Assembly (NCBI GenBank): GCA_963930775.1
Contig: OZ005689.1
Location: forward strand, 6,046,569 to 6,110,568
Length of the DNA: 64,000 nucleotides
Direction of reading: 5' to 3'
Origin: Cliona cf. orientalis
Lineage: Eukaryota > Porifera > Demospongiae > Clionaida > Clionaidae
Shown piece by piece: positions 48,056 to 59,900 of this stretch; the first letter of the stretch is position 1; each line of letters begins with the position of its first letter. Under the pieces are notes generated by a model. That model ran no database searches. It worked only from the letters and a program-made list of their open reading frames with translations, and was not told the DNA's origin. The position numbers were made by a program, and so were the translations under genes.

Positions 48056-48422
48056 TGTCAGGAGTACATTACTAGGAGTGTGCAACACATAATTACTATA
48101 GTAGTAGTACAATCATCTCTTTCCAGATTTGAGGTCACCAAGGGCTTATAAGCCCTTGACGTCACAGAATAATATAATATATTATCATTAACGCACAACC
48201 ACTAATTATAAAGCCATGAAGCCATGAAAGCTGTGTCTGCACTAGTACTGTCCTATCAGTAACTAGCTGCAGCTGAGAATGTAACTCAGTGGTTGTAACT
48301 TAACCTTTTAATGTTATTCAGGCCCATGTACAAGGGTGGTTGTGATGTCAAATCTGGAAAGCGATGTTTGTACTACTACTCTACTGTGTGTGTTGCACAC
48401 TCCTTGTAATGTACTCCTGACA
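48056..48422. repeat. 367-bp element with ~90-bp inverted repeats
   Basis: Left TGTCAGGAGTACATTACTAG with GGAGTGTGCAACACA and GTAGTAGTACAATCATC is inverted on the right up to CCTGACA. A CAAGGGCTTATAAGCCCTTG palindrome lies at 48138-48157; a related CAAGGGCTTAT hairpin is at 51953-51992. Confidence 0.8.
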
Positions 48423-48662
48423 TTGTCAAGTTGAAAAACTCTAATAGTAATACAGTTACTACAATTATTATTACGCATAACTATAATTATTGCAAGTAGT
48501 ATAGCTGATACAACATTGTAAGATAATAAAAATTAATTAATGGTGATGAGATATTTCTATTATGTTACTTAGCTTGTATGTAAATAATTTTATGCATGGC
48601 ATTCCGTGTATATGAGCTATAGTTACGTATTAGAATTGTCAATATGCATAATTATTATAGTT

Positions 48663-49760
48663 TCAGTCCGAATCAGATTCTTCACGGCTAAAAGTTTTCA
48701 TGATACTGCTTTCGATGTAATCAGCACATGCCTTTTGTATCGTTACCCACCTAGCATTTAAGTAGATCCCTCCCGATTTGAAGCTGTCCATCTCTTCTTT
48801 TGACATTTTGCATAGTCCACATAAGACATTCGGTAAATCAGCATAAAAAACCTCATGCTCTCTTTTGAAGACACTGAGACTGCACAGATTCTCAAGGAAC
48901 TTGACTGCATTAATATGTAAATCCACGGATTTTGCCTCCAGAATTAGTATGCTCATTCGAAGACTGATTTCATGATCTTCGCCAAGTTTTTGCTCACGCA
49001 AATGGATCTCCTCATTCAGGTTATGAAACGCCTGATAATTAGACTGCTGCACACCAACTTCATTTCTTGATTCTGAAGCCTCTCCTGGGCCCATCATTGA
49101 TTCTGATATCATTTTCAAACATCGCTTGATATGTTTTCCTGCATTCTCGAAAAATCTCCTGTAATCGCTTCTCTTGGTAGCTTCAAGTTTTAAATTTGCA
49201 GTTGCATTCCTGAAATTTTCTCTCATTGAGTTGCTCTGTTCATCTTCTAAATCAGCTGCTTGTAGCCGCCTGGAAGTGAGCTCCTGTCGCACATCATTCA
49301 TTACATCCTCAAGCCGACAACGTAAATTATTTAGTTCTTCAATGTAAACTTCTGATACCGTTTGTACTCTTGCTGCAATATCCTTTAATTGCTCCCAAAT
49401 TGTTGTAATGTTATCTTTAATGTTTATATGATCATGTACTTGGAAGTCAGCTGCAGAGTGGCAGATATCTGAGATAAGTTGGATGGCATCTATAGCTTCT
49501 GTGGATAGCTTGTATATCGTCTCAATGTGTTGCATAGATTCAGCTAACTGTTTTGGAATTGAGATCCCCGGCTTGCACAGTTGCTCAATCTTCGAAAAGG
49601 CATCTGTAACAAAACACGAGCCCTCCTCAATATATCGGTATACGATAGGAATCTTTTCTCCTAGCATTTTGGTTACTATTGCACTGCAGCTGTCTGCTTT
49701 TAGGCAAGCAGCCATGTCGTAAGAGCATCCATCAATTTCTAGTCCGAGATCTAGATCCAT
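48663..49760 (-). CDS. Unrecognised intronless helical protein
   Basis: A single open frame of 365 residues starting MDLDLGLEIDG and ending SREESDSD. I do not recognise the family. The sequence is mostly heptad-like, charged and helical (for example residues about 115-215, with WEQLKDIAARVQTVSEVYIE and DVMNDVRQELTSRRLQ). It has no signal peptide, no clear membrane segment and ten or more cysteines concentrated near the N terminus (CSYDMAACLKADSC) and C terminus. The acidic tail suggests a soluble intracellular protein. It is intronless among intron-dense neighbours and head-to-head with the membrane-protein gene at 50550 (789 bp apart). The start is the first ATG after an in-frame stop. Length and composition support a real gene; function is unknown. 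Confidence 0.75.
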   Translation of the reverse strand: MDLDLGLEIDGCSYDMAACLKADSCSAIVTKMLGEKIPIVYRYIEEGSCFVTDAFSKIEQLCKPGISIPKQLAESMQHIETIYKLSTEAIDAIQLISDICHSAADFQVHDHINIKDNITTIWEQLKDIAARVQTVSEVYIEELNNLRCRLEDVMNDVRQELTSRRLQAADLEDEQSNSMRENFRNATANLKLEATKRSDYRRFFENAGKHIKRCLKMISESMMGPGEASESRNEVGVQQSNYQAFHNLNEEIHLREQKLGEDHEISLRMSILILEAKSVDLHINAVKFLENLCSLSVFKREHEVFYADLPNVLCGLCKMSKEEMDSFKSGGIYLNARWVTIQKACADYIESSIMKTFSREESDSD

Positions 49761-50549
49761 TAATGACTATTAAAACAGTGGTCTTCGCGATTGATCTGAG
49801 AGGGTATGTTGATAAGCTTAAGCAGCCAAAATGTGCTCTATTTAATACTCGAGCACCGTGCACTGTATTTATCTGGCCTGACCCAGAAGGGATATTTTTG
49901 AGCGGATGGATTTGAGTGGAAACAAGCGGTCGGATTAATCCGGAAACCCACAGATAAGCGGACGCGGAGTGCATCCGGTGGCACATTGAAAATGTCAACC
50001 ATTGTAGGATGCCTGAACTCAAGGATATGGCAATGATGGTGTAGTAGGTGGTATCCGAAGACTTACTAGCAGCTAGATATTCACAGGCCATCAAGGTTTG
50101 AAATTTCCCAGAACGATTGTGGTAAGTGATCGTCAATTACTCAGGCAGGAACAGCACGTTGATGATGGAGCAGTGCAAGACTCAGTAGAACACAACCAGG
50201 AGCGCATAATTAGAATTGCGCTCCTGCCACAACTAAGTGATTTTATCTTTGCGTATAGGAGGGGCTGGCTCGCGAGACTGCTTTTGGATATCGGATACTG
50301 CATTATTACTGTGCGTACACCACCGAAAATGGGCGTGGCAAATGAAAAATTTCGCCGCGCACTTACGTATGCTTTATCCTTGTGCCATGGCATTAAGCCC
50401 TGCAATCTGAAAGCGGGAAGTAAGTAATACCGGACATCTGTCTCATATCTCCCGCAAAGGGAGGAGTCCCTGGACAGCATAAAAAAAGTAATGTTTACTC
50501 ACATAAATTCTGCCCCGGCGAGAGAGTTCGTATAGCACGTAGCCACGGT
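49761..50549. promoter_or_regulatory. Shared upstream region of the orphan gene pair
   Basis: A 789-bp divergent intergenic region. Overlapping short ORFs on both strands (up to 134 codons) have no support and overlap each other. A short palindrome (GAGCGCATAATTAGAATTGCGCTC) is at about 50199-50222. Confidence 0.5.
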
Positions 50550-51734
50550 ATGGCAAACGCTACTTTGCTTGAAACGATTGACCACTTCAACAGGATTCTC
50601 TATTGGCCGCACGTCGTTTTATACATTGTGTATCTGTTGCAGAAGATTTTAATACTTTTTGCGCTGAGTTTTCATTCTGTGCTGGATCAGTGCCGTACAT
50701 GTAAGCGCCGTCTGGATCCTGTCCGCGCTGATAACATAAATAGAAAGCAGTATAAATATCTTCAGTTGTTTGATCTCTTCAGCCTTTTATTTCTGTGTGC
50801 CTCCTGTTGTTACGGGTGCTTCTGTTGCTTTTTATGTTGCAACAACTCTACTGGAGAAGATTTCAGAAAAGGGTTTCCCTCTTTTGTCTATAGAAACCGC
50901 ACCAAGCTTGATCGCTGGATAGTGAACATTTTCCTTGGGAAAGAGGAGAGAATCGTAAGCAGAGTTGATGACTACAGAGACGACATCAAAGATGACCTCG
51001 AGATTCCACAGCTTTATATTCGCAACCACAAGCTACACCACATTGATATAAGAGTGCTAACACTCATCGTGATAAGTTTTGGATTACTGACTGCTGGGAG
51101 TTCCTGGAATACTTTTATTTTTAGAATAACACACATCTGTACTGATGATCATCCCGACATCCATTGTTTTATCCTACCATCTGACTACACTTCAAATATT
51201 AATGTAACAGTTAACCTTCCCAAAGAACGCATCACAAATTGTTCTCCCTGGAGTGGTGTTAGTGAAGTGCAGTTCACTTGCTTTCAGTATGCCTATGATG
51301 TGCAGGGCGCTCTTGCTACATTTGGGGGTCTCCTAGCACTATTTCAGCTAACAATTACAGCCATAACGAGTGGCCTCCTGGCTTTCATGAAGTACATCCT
51401 ATTCAAAATGAGCACTAATCGCAGAAGGTTGATCTGGATCCGTCGTGCCATTTCTTTTGTATTTGGGGTAATAGAGATTTCAATTGCCGTCTTGGTTATT
51501 ATTGTTCTTCCACAACTTGATGAAGAGAACGTCAACAAGGCAAAACACTTCTTACATTACCATGGTGGTCAAATGCTCGTAGTTATTGCGGTCATAGCAA
51601 CCATTCCACTCTTACCTCTTGAAGAGTATGTAGCTGAAACGGATACAGATGATAAAAGATCAATGGCTCAGATAGAGCGGCCTGGTGCTACCAATGAAAG
51701 CCACATCTCTCTGCTTAGGAATGGGGATACCTAA
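50550..51734 (+). CDS. Unrecognised intronless six-pass membrane protein
   Basis: A single open frame of 394 residues. Six hydrophobic segments are visible at about residues 20-42, 71-97 (very Cys-rich, CASCCYGCFCCFLCC), 166-190, 252-284, 299-321 and 338-358. The loop between segments 3 and 4 has four cysteines (ICTDDHPDIHC, NCSPW, FTC) and two N-glycosylation sequons (NVT, NCS), which places it outside the cell or in the ER lumen and both termini in the cytosol. The long loop between segments 2 and 3 is charged (EERIVSRVDDYRDDIKDD). The Cys cluster in segment 2 could be acylated. I do not recognise a family; the number of segments excludes a classical seven-pass receptor. It is intronless and head-to-head with the 365-residue orphan. 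Confidence 0.78.
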   Translation: MANATLLETIDHFNRILYWPHVVLYIVYLLQKILILFALSFHSVLDQCRTCKRRLDPVRADNINRKQYKYLQLFDLFSLLFLCASCCYGCFCCFLCCNNSTGEDFRKGFPSFVYRNRTKLDRWIVNIFLGKEERIVSRVDDYRDDIKDDLEIPQLYIRNHKLHHIDIRVLTLIVISFGLLTAGSSWNTFIFRITHICTDDHPDIHCFILPSDYTSNINVTVNLPKERITNCSPWSGVSEVQFTCFQYAYDVQGALATFGGLLALFQLTITAITSGLLAFMKYILFKMSTNRRRLIWIRRAISFVFGVIEISIAVLVIIVLPQLDEENVNKAKHFLHYHGGQMLVVIAVIATIPLLPLEEYVAETDTDDKRSMAQIERPGATNESHISLLRNGDT

Positions 51735-51989
51735 CAATAGACTATTAATAGTAATTTGCAATTGTCTGCTTGCAATGTGCTTTTGTTTGTGATAGCTAGC
51801 AATAGCTCCTAGTCTGATTTAATAACGTAGGGTGTTAAACGGCTTTGACATGTGCATCCTAGGCCACTATGTACTAATTTTTAATAGGGTTTAGCTACTA
51901 GTGCTTGTAGTTTTATTATGTTACATTTTTGTTGAGATTAATTATTATTATCAAGGGCTTATCGGCGGCTCGATAAGCCCTTGATATTA

Positions 51990-52490
51990 TATGAAAAACT
52001 TGACCACATCCCCAGTAGCTACACAGTTCTAATGGTGCATGTGGTAAAAGGTCGTCAATATACACATCGATGCCGGGGCCTCAATCGCAGAGATGGAGTC
52101 TAAGACCGACTCTCGACTTCGAGTTTCGATGCTTCAATCAAAGGAGATGAACTCAACAGCACGGTACAGCTTCCGAACTTCAGATCGGTCGTGGCATGAC
52201 GCGTGCTATAAATAGCGCAAGGCTAGCTTTATTTATCCACAGGATTACGTCAGCCAAGAGAACGCGTGAAGTTCGGCCAGCATTACTTGTCGGAGAAAGT
52301 AGCACTCAGCTTTTAATGTATTCGCTGGGTATGTATGTAAGTTAATATATGATTCTATCGATTTTCAGGTCTCAGAAGTGTTCTGTAAAGGCTCTGAATT
52401 TTAGCGCTATGACGACATAGGTTACATCATAATTACATCATAATTACCTTATAACCGCAAAAAAGTAAATTTATACTGGGGATGTAATAA
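51990..52490 (+). repeat. 500-bp repeat, copy 2
   Basis: Nearly identical to 35470-35970 over its whole length, including CAGGATTACGTCAGCCAAGA and the final TTATACTGGGGATGT. It is preceded directly by the hairpin ATCAAGGGCTTAT / ATAAGCCCTTGAT. Confidence 0.85.
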
Positions 52491-52810
52491 GTCTTGTTGT
52501 TATGCGTGTGTACAGTATGCTGATCATGATAGCAGCTGTTATAGATCTCATCCTTGTATGATGAAGCCATACTTCAATAATTTTTTGCAATTTTATAGCC
52601 AGTGCTTGTGCCCACTCAATGCCAGTGCAAGGTCCGGTTAATTTGTGGTATCATAGTACAAGTCATGACAGCTGTACCATATTATTATTATGGCTTTAAT
52701 TATTTCTTCTTGTGGTTATTATGGCATTTCTCAGGCCTTGAACCCTGAATACTGACAAGGTAAAACACCCACTCTCCTTTAAAAATCATAGCAAGCCACA
52801 ATTAATACCA

Positions 52811-53195
52811 GCAGTGAGAGAGGAGGCAGACAAGATGATGCAAAGGAGAGCGTTCTTTGATGAGAGGGATTAATAGGGATTAATTCAGGAGTAGGAAATC
52901 ATGTGTGTGCAGATATGTACATTCCCATATTTCAGTACTTCATAATACCAGGGATATTATTATAATTATTTTCTGATGTAGGAAATCCCTGCATTCGCTC
53001 CTAGATCCCTGAATATAATATTATTCAGATGTGTTGCTCATGAGACTCGGGGTGCAAGCCTTCATTGTGTCAGCATCCCAGACAAGTACTGCACTGAAGG
53101 GAGCAAAACCTTCACCATAATAATAATAATTATTATCAGCTAGGACTACACTGATCAGCGGACGCAAACTGAACCTAGAGGTATACGTAGCTACC
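52811..53195 (+). pseudogene. Decayed genomic duplicate of the CFAP45 3' end
   Basis: 52811-52865 matches CFAP45 exon 11 (AGATGATGCAAAGGAGAGCG, TTCTTTGATGAG). 53066-53195 matches exon 12 and the start of the 3' UTR (GCATCCCAGACAAGTACTG, GGACTACACTGATCA, GTAGCTACCT). Sequence between them resembles part of CFAP45 intron 11 (AAATCCCTGCATTCGCTCC near 52983), so it is a genomic and not a reverse-transcribed copy. Small deletions break the frame and most of the intron, including the minisatellite, is gone. Confidence 0.85.
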
Positions 53196-53970
53196 TACAG
53201 TATTCTACATTTTACATCGTTGTATAATATTATGCATAATTGTTATGTGTACAGCATAGTTAGTACTATGCCAAAGATAAATATTAGTAATTATATCCCT
53301 AGTAGCAATTTACTTTTCTGAAATAAGCAATAATTATTTGTCCAGTAATTAAAGGTATCGAACCGTGAAACTTTGGCACAGATATAGGTGAATATGGAAA
53401 ATGGTTCTGTAAATACTTAAAGTTTGTCATCTGTTTTCATTTTCAAGTTATTCCACTTCAAAGCATTCAATGATTATGTAATGTTGCATAACTCAAGTAC
53501 ATACATAGTGACCCTTTACCATAATTATATAATGAAGCTGCTAGGGATGTGGTACATAATGGTTTCATTATTATCGCAACTTCTTACAACTTCCTACACT
53601 GCAGTAATATTTTTAATCATCGATTTTGTGACAAGAACCTGTATAATAATAATAATTATTGTATTCAAATAAGTATAACTGTGGTACAACAATGCTCTGC
53701 TAGGAGAAGAGTGACATGGGTATTGGAGAATACAATAATTATTATGAAAAAATTTAATAATGACGAATAGATTGATGTCAATCACAGTGCTAGCGGAGGG
53801 GAATAATTATAACAACCTAACTTGATCAGCCTATTATAGAGATGCTCTCAATCACTTATTGAGGTATACATGTAGCATGATAAAAAAATTAATGAATAGG
53901 GTGGGGGGTGAACATAAGTATCAATGCCAAAACTGAAAAAAAAAAAAATATGGGCAGTATAACAACACAT

Positions 53971-56900
53971 TCAAGATGAGTGAGAAACTGGAATAGCAGT
54001 AGTACTAGATCTAGAGTCGGTGATATCGAGTGAGCCACAGCTTAACCCTGGCACACTGCCACTACGGCTGCTGTTACCGCTACTAGACTCTGCACCGTGC
54101 GACCAACAGCTAGAGGAATGATTCACACAATACGTAGGCTCTGCAGAATAACTTGAGTCTACCACAAGTGATGGGTGGTGTTCTAAGAGATTACTATCAT
54201 GATGATGATGATGCTGGTCCTGGTGGTGGTGGTGATGATTGTGATGTATGTACATGCACGCCGAACAGCCATCGCAATTTCTTTTCCCAAATGTTTCCGT
54301 ATCTATGGAGCCGACTGAGTTACGATGTCCGGCCCAGCCGGCACCCGTGCCGAGAGAGGTGGAGAGGTGATTTATCGAAGGAGGGGTCGCTCGGGACAAC
54401 TGAGTTTTTGTTGGTAGATCTTCTGAGGGAGAAGCGCTGCCTGCACAAAATCGATGGTGTCTGTGTCCCCCCGATGGCTGTTCTGGGGCTGTGGATGCAG
54501 GATTCCTCTTTCGACTAGGCTCTTCAGAAGATGATCTACATGTATAATAATGCATGTATATACATCAACAGAGGTATCTTATAACAGTTTGGCGGCTATC
54601 AACACAAAATTAACATGAATGAATGTGAAGGTCTCCACCTATTAGCTGAACTATCATGTGCACGCAGAATAACTACTCACTCGTAATCTTCTTTCATTGT
54701 TATGCATCAAGGTAGACCCCGTTTTACCTGACGACCTTTACCTACTCCCCACACATTGTGATGGAGCAAAAAATCGGGTAATATGTATAGCATCAATTCA
54801 CTACTTTCACGAATTAGCTGCATAGTATAGTTTAATACCTACCTGCGGTGAATGACTGCTGAGTGAGGGCGTGGCTGTTCTTTGTTCTTTGCTTCATGGT
54901 AGTCGAGTTTGACTCCAGTCAGGGTGGTGAGGAAGGAATCCGTGTCTCTCAGTGACATGGAGGCTATGTGGATCAGAGGCTCTATCTGTGTCGCCAGCTC
55001 ACTGGCCATCTCAACACCTAGGAGCAAGTAAAGGTAAATTGGATGGATCGAGCTTTAAAAGCTTTACTGTGCATGTTTTCTTAAGGTATAATGGGAGCTA
55101 GGGCAGGAAAAGGAGGAGGAGTTATTAAGTAAACCATTGCATACATGTATGTACATGTACATGTGATCCATGTAATTGCTACAAGAGCCCCTTTTCTTTG
55201 AGATCTGCAAAAACAAAATGCTATATCATACCTCTTTCCACCATACTCCATTGTGAGTCCTTTCCCATCTCACTAGGGGGGAACCCACTCTCCGTTGCCT
55301 GCAACTGCTCAATACTGCCCCACATCTTCATATTATTGCCCCCATCACCATCATCACCACCATCATCAGTCGTAGTAGCCTGCTCGCTGATACTCGGGAA
55401 GGACTGTTTCCGAACACCAGTGCTTGGCAATGCCAAGGGTACTGTTGGTACTGTAACAATGGAGGAGGAGGAGGAGAGGGTGATGGAGGTATGTTCTTCC
55501 TGTGGGCTCGAGAGTAGAAGCGGTACAGAAAGCTTCATTTGTGATTTCTTTGTAGATGTAGATAATGAAAATGGAATGGGAATGGGAATCGGAATCGGAC
55601 CGCTACCGTCAGCTGGCTTGGCCACATACCTGCAGCAATATAGCAATTATTACGACCCCCAAAAAGATAGATAATTATTACTGTACCCTTGCGAAAAAGG
55701 GCACATGGGCGGTGCACCTTACATTGGGCCTAAAGACACATGTACATGTACATGTACATTCCCCAGCAGCAATTTACTTTTACATGTATGTATAGATGTA
55801 TATAATTACATGTACATGGAAAAGAAAGGTACATGTACAATATGCATCTACATGTACATGTATGATGGAACTAAAAATAAACTTTCGCTCATTAGCTGTA
55901 CTTGCTTGCATACACAATGTATTCTATGGTACCACAAGGGCAGTAGCAGATGGAACTGACCTAGAAGTCATAGTAGGTGCCGAGAGTTTCTTAGCAGGAA
56001 CTTTTATCGCTGTCCTCCCCTCTTCTGTTTCCTTCTCCGATGACGATAAAGTTTGCGCACCTGTGCTGCTTCTCACACTCCTCGTTTTGTTCAGATCTGG
56101 TGAACTGCTGGCCAGGTGCTTGGAAGACGTCCTGAGCTTTGGTGACTCGTCCTCTGTCATATCTCCATCGCTCCTTGACCTGTGCGTGTGCAGTAGTGTG
56201 ATGAGAATATTATTACCGTGTTTATGCAAATAGAACACAATATCTAATTAGCGAAAGAAATTTGCGTTCTAGGACTTCTCTTAATGTAGAGTGTGATAAT
56301 ATACAAATGTATGCATATTGGCTAACAAAGTACAGGGACAGACAGTTAACATGTACGTGTATAAAGGAATAATAATTATTATCTGTAGCACTATATAGAA
56401 TGTACATGACAAGTATACGTACCTGTGTGAGGTGGGACCAATTCCAAACGTAAGACCATGCACAGACTCCAGTAAGCTGTCCGAGGCACTCTTCTTTCTG
56501 TGCTGCTGGCCACTCCCATCGCCCTCCGTCAAATCTCCTCCTTTCAGTCGACTCCCCTCCGCCTTGCTAGCCCTGTCCACCAGCTTGGTGTCGCTGAAGC
56601 TCCGCAGGGTATTCGGCACTGAATCCCTTCGTCTTCCTAGCGTCTCCTTCGGTGATGATGATATTAAACCACTGCTGCTGCTGGTCGGAAATAAGGCGTT
56701 AGATCGCGAACCTGTGACGTAGCGTCGGAAAAAGTCACCACCGTGGATCAAGCCGCCGGGAGGGGGAACAGGGGCTGCCACCACACCACCAATACTGGAC
56801 AAACCATCTCCCGCTGGTTTAGTCCGACAAATAGCGGTAGGGACGCCCCCGGCAGCAGATGCTGCCCCACTCTCTGTGACTCCCACGACAGGTACGTGAG

Positions 56901-59900
56901 AGAGTCGCTTCACGAAAAACTGTGGCAATTTCTCCGGTAGCTCAGGGCTCGATTTCTTGAGGAGAGTACTGGACGCTCCATCAGTGGAGCATAGTTCGGC
57001 ACGTCCCTTGATGCCCGGGCTGAAGTGGATGTCGACGTGGTATTTGTCCAGGCTGTCTTCTGGTTTGCTGATGTCTTCGAAGAGCATGAAGACGATCTGT
57101 GTCATGTAGTTGAGCTCTGGCGCCTTCTTGATCATGTCCATAGCCTCCTTCCACCGAGGGTCCAGGTCGGGATTCTACAGTATGGAATTAAATTTGACTG
57201 AAATGTGGTACATTAATATTACTGACTAAACATTTCTATTGGGGAGCTATGTATATCCAATCGATTGTTTATATAGCAGTATGTGTTGGAAACTATTACA
57301 CTTATGACTTAATATTATGTGTCTAGGTTGCTATGGTTTTTGTATAGGCTCTTACTAGGCATTTTGATTGTTTTTATGTAGGCTTATGTTTAATTATGTA
57401 AAGTTATGTTAGCTGGCTCTTTAATTTCCTGTTTCATGTTTCCTTGTATTGTAACAATGTATCTTTGTTCTGTGGCTGGGCCTCCCGCTGATACTACTGG
57501 TATATATTCTACTGTTTTCTACTTTTTTGTCAGTCTGTAAGTTTGTTCTCTATCCTTTCAATAATACTTCTGTGTTTCTCGAGTCAAGTCAAATCGTAGT
57601 TGTAGCTAGACTAGGTCTACACTGCATGCTATTTGCTTCAGCGTTGAACTTCAACAGTATGCATATACATGTACATTGTATATACATGTACATGCATACT
57701 ATTTTGTGCAGTGAGGCTTGAATAAATAAATTTTTATCAGAATTCAGAGCTAGCATGGAGCCACTTTGAACACATGCATATACCCGTTTGCCGGCATGTA
57801 CATGTACGAGGAAACTAATGCTAGTTTGAATATCCACCCCCCCCATCCCACCCCCCTGCTTTCCTTAATTTCAGTAGTTACTGTAGTGTCCCGGGTAAGC
57901 ACCCATGGGCGCTTAGACATAACTTGCGATTTTGGCCCACATGGGCACTTACCTGGGATCAAAATTCCATACATTTGTATAGAAGCTGCTACAGTGGCCC
58001 CTTGAAATGCGGTACATGGGCACGTACCTGGGAGTAGGCACTTGCCTGGGACACTACGATAAGTGTCTATAAGTTTAGTGATAATGAATAGGGGCCACCC
58101 CACCCCCCCCCCCCCCCCCCCCACCTACCTTGACCAGTCCGTTGTACTTGAGTATATTGTGCAGCGAGTGAACGTGAGACTCGCTGGTGAAGTAGAGCCT
58201 CGTCCGTACGTGCCGGTTGGGGCTGACCACGCCCTTTGACCTCAGCGGATCGAGTCGATGGATGAAGTCACCCTGTTGGTTGATGATGGTATGATGGAGG
58301 TCCGCCTGGATCTTGCGAAGGAGAGGGGAGCAGATCTTCTTAGCAATGTCCAGCTTCTCTTTAACAGTTATTCCATACTCCTATAATAATATATATACAT
58401 TGCAAAGCATAAAATTAATACATTGTGTACATGTAAATCACACATTCCAACTACAGTCGAACCTCTAATAAAGAACCCTCCGAGAAAGGGACACTGTATG
58501 TTAAACCTCTCTATAGGGGGCCATTGTTTGGGGTCGCAAAAATTACCATTCCCTATAGTTTCTATCAAGAGTAAATAATAAGGAGGGGAAGAGAGTATCG
58601 AACGCGCTCTCCGTATAAGATGTTTTCGGAAAGTCACGCGCCAGGAATTCAAAAATTGCCCAATCAGAGCGCTCGATTCAAATGGTAAGTTGTGGACGTG
58701 GCCTTGAGTGCAAGCTAACACAAGCGCGATTTCAACCGAAAGCACGAACATATCACAATATAAAACGAGCGTTTATGAAGAATCTAGCATAAAACTCATG
58801 AAAAACGCCTCTATTCTTCTCAGTTCTAAGAAAAATCAAGTGTTTAGCCCCTTGGGCTAGTCACGTGCACACGGCTGCAAGTCACGTTACTCGCCGAAAA
58901 CATATTACACGGGGTATATAGCGCGTTCGACACTTTCTTCCCCTCCTTATTATTTACTCTTGTTTCTTTTCATTGAGAACCTCCGAGAAGAGGACAACCT
59001 CTCTATAAGGGACAAAATAGCTGAATTTATATTATTCCCAAAGTGTCCTTTGTTTGGAGGCTCAACTGTATGCAGATGAACTGCAGGAAAGAGCTCTGAA
59101 CGGCCTTTTCCCGAGTCGGCTGTAACAGAGAAATTTTTTTTACTGACCCATGGATACTCAATTCCCAGATCTCATTGCCAGTAATCAGCCTAGATTTTGC
59201 CCTGACTCGGCGCCAGCGATTAACATCAAGCCCCTCGATCTCTATTGTTAATGACAGCTACACGTCGCAGCTGACTGTCCTAAAAGCCCGCGAGCCTGAT
59301 ACAGAATAATATTGGTATCATGTTATACAAACTTAATATGCACACAGGTACAGGTACAGGTAGGTACTTGTATCTGAGAATGACCATGCTATAGTACAAT
59401 TACTTATGTCTCTACCTGAGGGATGACAATGTCTGCCATAGGCATCACACAGTTGAATAACTCCTTGGCATTCTTCAGATTCAGTTCACTGTATAATGTA
59501 CATGCATAATAATAATTATGAGTGGAGAGATTAGGTACACGAAAGCTTTAGCCATAATTTTATGCGGTTTTATTTACGTCAATTCTGCAAATTGAGTACT
59601 AGTCAGATAACTTGTAACACATATAGATACATGTAGCTAGCACATGTATAAAAGACTTTTTCGAGGGATATATGCACATTGTAGTATGGAAGCCATACAG
59701 ATCAAAGGCACCGCCTGTGGTTTATATAAGGGTTACCCACACTGGTATTTAGAACATGGTGGTTAGGAAGTTAGAACATGGTAGTTAGAACATGGCTGGA
59801 AGTTAGAACATGGTGCAGATAAAGTAGCTAAGCAAATTACAGAACAAAAAATGTATGTTACAAATCATAGTCAGTATCACAAAGAATAGAGTCCACTAAG

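Larger units (their letters stand above)
46963..48662. other. Intergenic region after CFAP45
   Basis: It contains the CFAP45 3' UTR, a tandem-plus-inverted repeat at 47391-47790 and a TIR element at 48056-48422. No gene is supported. Confidence 0.65.
51735..53970. other. Intergenic region between the orphan membrane gene and PPIP5K
   Basis: It holds a hairpin at 51951-51993, a 500-bp repeat at 51990-52490, the CFAP45-derived fragment at 52811-53195, and AT-rich sequence from 53200 to 53970 in which I see no gene. Small ORFs at 53424-53785 are AT-rich and unsupported. Confidence 0.6.

Noticed and set aside
49732-50480. Overlapping ORFs of 109-134 codons between the orphan genes.
   Set aside because: They overlap on opposite strands, lack family resemblance and occupy the shared promoter interval.
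55198-55674. Plus-strand ORF of 158 codons.
   Set aside because: It is the antisense shadow of the PPIP5K exon at 55629-55232, whose frame continues through both splice sites.
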